Shown here piece after piece: positions 62,519 to 64,000 of a DNA stretch of 64,000 bases. The DNA comes from Haloechinothrix halophila YIM 93223. GTDB taxonomy: Bacteria; Actinomycetota; Actinomycetes; Mycobacteriales; Pseudonocardiaceae. Position numbers and translations under genes: made by a program. The stretch spans positions 5,235,502-5,299,501 of the forward strand of contig NZ_KI632509.1 in assembly GCF_000504245.1 (NCBI RefSeq). Direction: 5' to 3'. The notes under the pieces are model-generated. The model was not told where the DNA came from. It worked only from the letters and a program-made list of their open reading frames with translations, and ran no database searches. Positions within the stretch are counted from its first letter, which is position 1, and every line of letters begins with the position of its first letter.

Positions 62519-63441
62519 CCGCCACCGAACGTCCGGAGATCCAGCGCATCGCACGGCTGCTGCGGCTGCGAACCGATCAGCTCGGCTTCCTCACCGACGT
62601 CGACGACGCCGACCTGATCGCGTTCCGCGGCCAGCTGACCAGCACGCTGTTCGACGCCAACGCTGGCGTGCTGACCCGGCTCGGCTCTGCCGCGAAGCTA
62701 CTGCCGTCGCCAGTACTCGCCAAAATCGCCGAGCGCGTGTTCGGGCCGCTGCTCTGTGCCCGCGTCGCGGGCGTGATCGACCCGTCGAAGGCGAGCGAGG
62801 TCGCGGCGAAGCTGCCGATCGACTTCCTCACCGACGTCGCCGTCGAGCTGGACCCGCGCCAAGTCGATCAGGTCGTCCGCACCCTGCCTGACGACATGAT
62901 CGCCGACGTCGCCCGCACGCTCGGGCAACGCGAGGACTGGATCACGCTTGGCCAGTTCGTCGGATTCCTCGACGAGAGCCACCTCACCGCGGCCGTCGAC
63001 GCCCTCGACGACACGCAGTTGCTGCGCACCGCCTACACCGTCGACGACGTCGCCGCCATCCCCGGTGTGATCGACGTCGTGAGCACCACGCGGCTGTCCG
63101 CGCTGTTTACCGCCGCCGCGCGGGAGGACCTCTTCGACGCGCTACTGCGGCTGGCAACCCACCTGCGCGACGACCAACTCGGCCCGCTCGCCGACGCGAT
63201 CATGGCGGCACGGCGCGGCACACTCAACCGGCTGGTCGCTGCGGCCGCGACCTGCGGGCGCTGGAACGCGCTGCTACCGATGGCCGTCGCGCTGCCCGCC
63301 GACGCCAAAGCGGGGATCGCGGAATCGGTCCGCGAACTCGCGCCCGAGGTGCGCGCGGACATCGCCGCGCACGCGACGTCCCTCGGGGTGCGCGACGACC
63401 TCGGACCGATCGCGGACGCCCTGGCCGAGCAGGCGGCCTGA
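62515..63441 (+). CDS. All-helical repeat protein, MgtE-N-like, unknown
   Basis: 308 residues, no signal peptide or membrane helix. It consists of repeated helical pairs with the pattern LP-x-D-x-L/I-x-D-V-A (LPIDFLTDVAVELDPRQVDQVV; LPDDMIADVARTLGQ; LDDTQLLRTAYTVDD), which recalls the N-terminal helical repeat of MgtE magnesium channels and FliG-like proteins. No catalytic motif. Translated in a GTGA overlap with the small helical protein upstream. A scaffold or sensor role is a guess. Confidence 0.7.
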   Translation: MTATERPEIQRIARLLRLRTDQLGFLTDVDDADLIAFRGQLTSTLFDANAGVLTRLGSAAKLLPSPVLAKIAERVFGPLLCARVAGVIDPSKASEVAAKLPIDFLTDVAVELDPRQVDQVVRTLPDDMIADVARTLGQREDWITLGQFVGFLDESHLTAAVDALDDTQLLRTAYTVDDVAAIPGVIDVVSTTRLSALFTAAAREDLFDALLRLATHLRDDQLGPLADAIMAARRGTLNRLVAAAATCGRWNALLPMAVALPADAKAGIAESVRELAPEVRADIAAHATSLGVRDDLGPIADALAEQAA

Positions 63442-63506
63442 CTGACACCTCGGCCAGCGGCAGTCGCCGACGCTCCAGAGTTGAGCGCGCCAGGCAACAG
63501 GGGCGC

Positions 63507-64000
63507 TCAGCACTCCCGCGCGCCGTTGCGCCAGACCGCGCAGGTCAGCGGCACCCCTGGCCGGTAGGCCAGGTGTGTGACCGAGGGAGCGTCGAGCACG
63601 TGCAGGTCGGCGCGAGCGCCGGGCCGCAGCACGCCGACCGCGCCGTCGCCGGTGTCCGCGCGCAGCGCCTTCGCCCCGCCGCGCGTCGCGGCCCATACCG
63701 CCTCCTCCACCGACAGCCCCTGCTGCAGCACGGCCGTGGCCACACAGAACGCCATCGACGTCGTATAAGAGCTGCCGGGATTGGCGTTGCTGGCCAGAGC
63801 GACGACCGCGCCCGCGTCCAGCAGCCTGCGCGCGGGCGCGAGCGGCTGCCGGGTGGACAGGTCGCAGGCGGGCAGCAGCGTGGCGACGGTGCCCCCAGCC
63901 GCAGAGCCGTCTCGCCAGCTCCCGGCAAGCGCGTCGACGTCGTTGTCACTCAGATAGGTGCAGTGATCGACGCTGGCCGCGCCGTGCCGCACCGCCAGCT
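63507..64000 (-). CDS. hutI: Imidazolonepropionase, C-terminal part (runs off window)
   Basis: C-terminal 164 or so residues of an amidohydrolase. [16 protein letters not shown] carries the metal/active-site His-region, [49 protein letters not shown] is the imidazolonepropionase block with the catalytic Asp position reading N (SNANPGS), and the end [27 protein letters not shown] is the usual C-terminal beta domain. HutI opens the imidazolone ring in histidine breakdown to glutamate. The metal-binding HxH of the N-terminal half lies beyond the window. Other hut genes would be expected upstream on this strand. Confidence 0.88.
   Translation of the reverse strand, partial: LAVRHGAASVDHCTYLSDNDVDALAGSWRDGSAAGGTVATLLPACDLSTRQPLAPARRLLDAGAVVALASNANPGSSYTTSMAFCVATAVLQQGLSVEEAVWAATRGGAKALRADTGDGAVGVLRPGARADLHVLDAPSVTHLAYRPGVPLTCAVWRNGAREC

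Overview
The window is high-GC DNA with dense, often overlapping genes, GTG starts, AGGAG-type ribosome binding sites, a complete MCE/YrbE operon, DesA3-type desaturase genes, Drr-type ABC genes and PucR regulators. This points to a mycelial or nocardioform actinobacterium, most likely of the Pseudonocardiales. That placement is inference from gene families and style, not a marker gene. No rRNA, tRNA, CRISPR array, transposase or phage gene was seen.

Layout. 1-4.3 kb: the 3' part of a UDP-sulfoquinovose synthase gene overlapping a polytopic membrane (GT-C-like) gene, then two membrane proteins. 4.4-8.0 kb: a DesA3-like acyl desaturase and its flavin/2Fe-2S reductase, divergent from a PucR regulator. 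8.1-13.3 kb: a beta-oxidation-type operon (two acyl-CoA dehydrogenases, hydrolase, quinone-type reductase) divergent from a TetR gene, with a palindromic operator at the operon start. 13.3-24 kb: secreted lipase, a sortase-anchored DUF6801-type surface protein, a PucR gene joined to a DrrAB-type exporter, a repeat-tailed membrane protein with a lipoprotein, and two overlapping PucR genes. 24-33.7 kb: an MCE operon (secreted protein, mceG, yrbEA, yrbEB, mceA-F). 34-49.3 kb: a seven-gene lipid/polyketide locus on the same strand: SDR, a 2302-residue PUFA-synthase-like PKS (tandem NPD-ER/KS/AT/ACP/KR), a 997-residue AT/DH/PPTase-like subunit, a free ACP, a hydrolase and a glycosyltransferase, followed by a separate SRPBCC-acyl-CoA ligase fusion. 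49.8-54.8 kb: a second DUF6801-type secreted protein, then an HTTM / DUF5819 / Nod19-PHM-like cluster. 54.9-64 kb: two more PucR genes (one lacking the sensor half), META lipoprotein, HhH-GPD protein, COG0523 GTPase, RraA-like protein, crotonase, small unknowns, and a partial hutI.

How the parts may work together. The PKS locus carries every activity of an iterative reducing acyl synthase (KS, AT, KR, DH, ER, carrier proteins, apparently its own PPTase-like domain) plus tailoring and glycosylation genes. It lies head-to-tail with a lipid-transporting MCE system. The secreted protein that opens the MCE operon shares its fold and Cys pattern with the C-terminal half of the DUF6801-type protein transcribed away from the PKS operon. 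I infer a lipid or glycolipid synthesis and trafficking region with its own surface proteins.

Repeats. The most unusual signal is a set of short tandem arrays with a 21-22 bp period. Family A (core GCGAGT) sits just 3' of several genes, nearly always reading outward from the stop codon. Five exact 21-bp units of the same family also lie in frame inside the PKS acyl-carrier domain, adding five heptapeptides between helices II and III. Family B (core GGGACAC) has two arrays with the same 21-bp period. A third family is a 24-bp-arm hairpin found three times at gene 3' ends.
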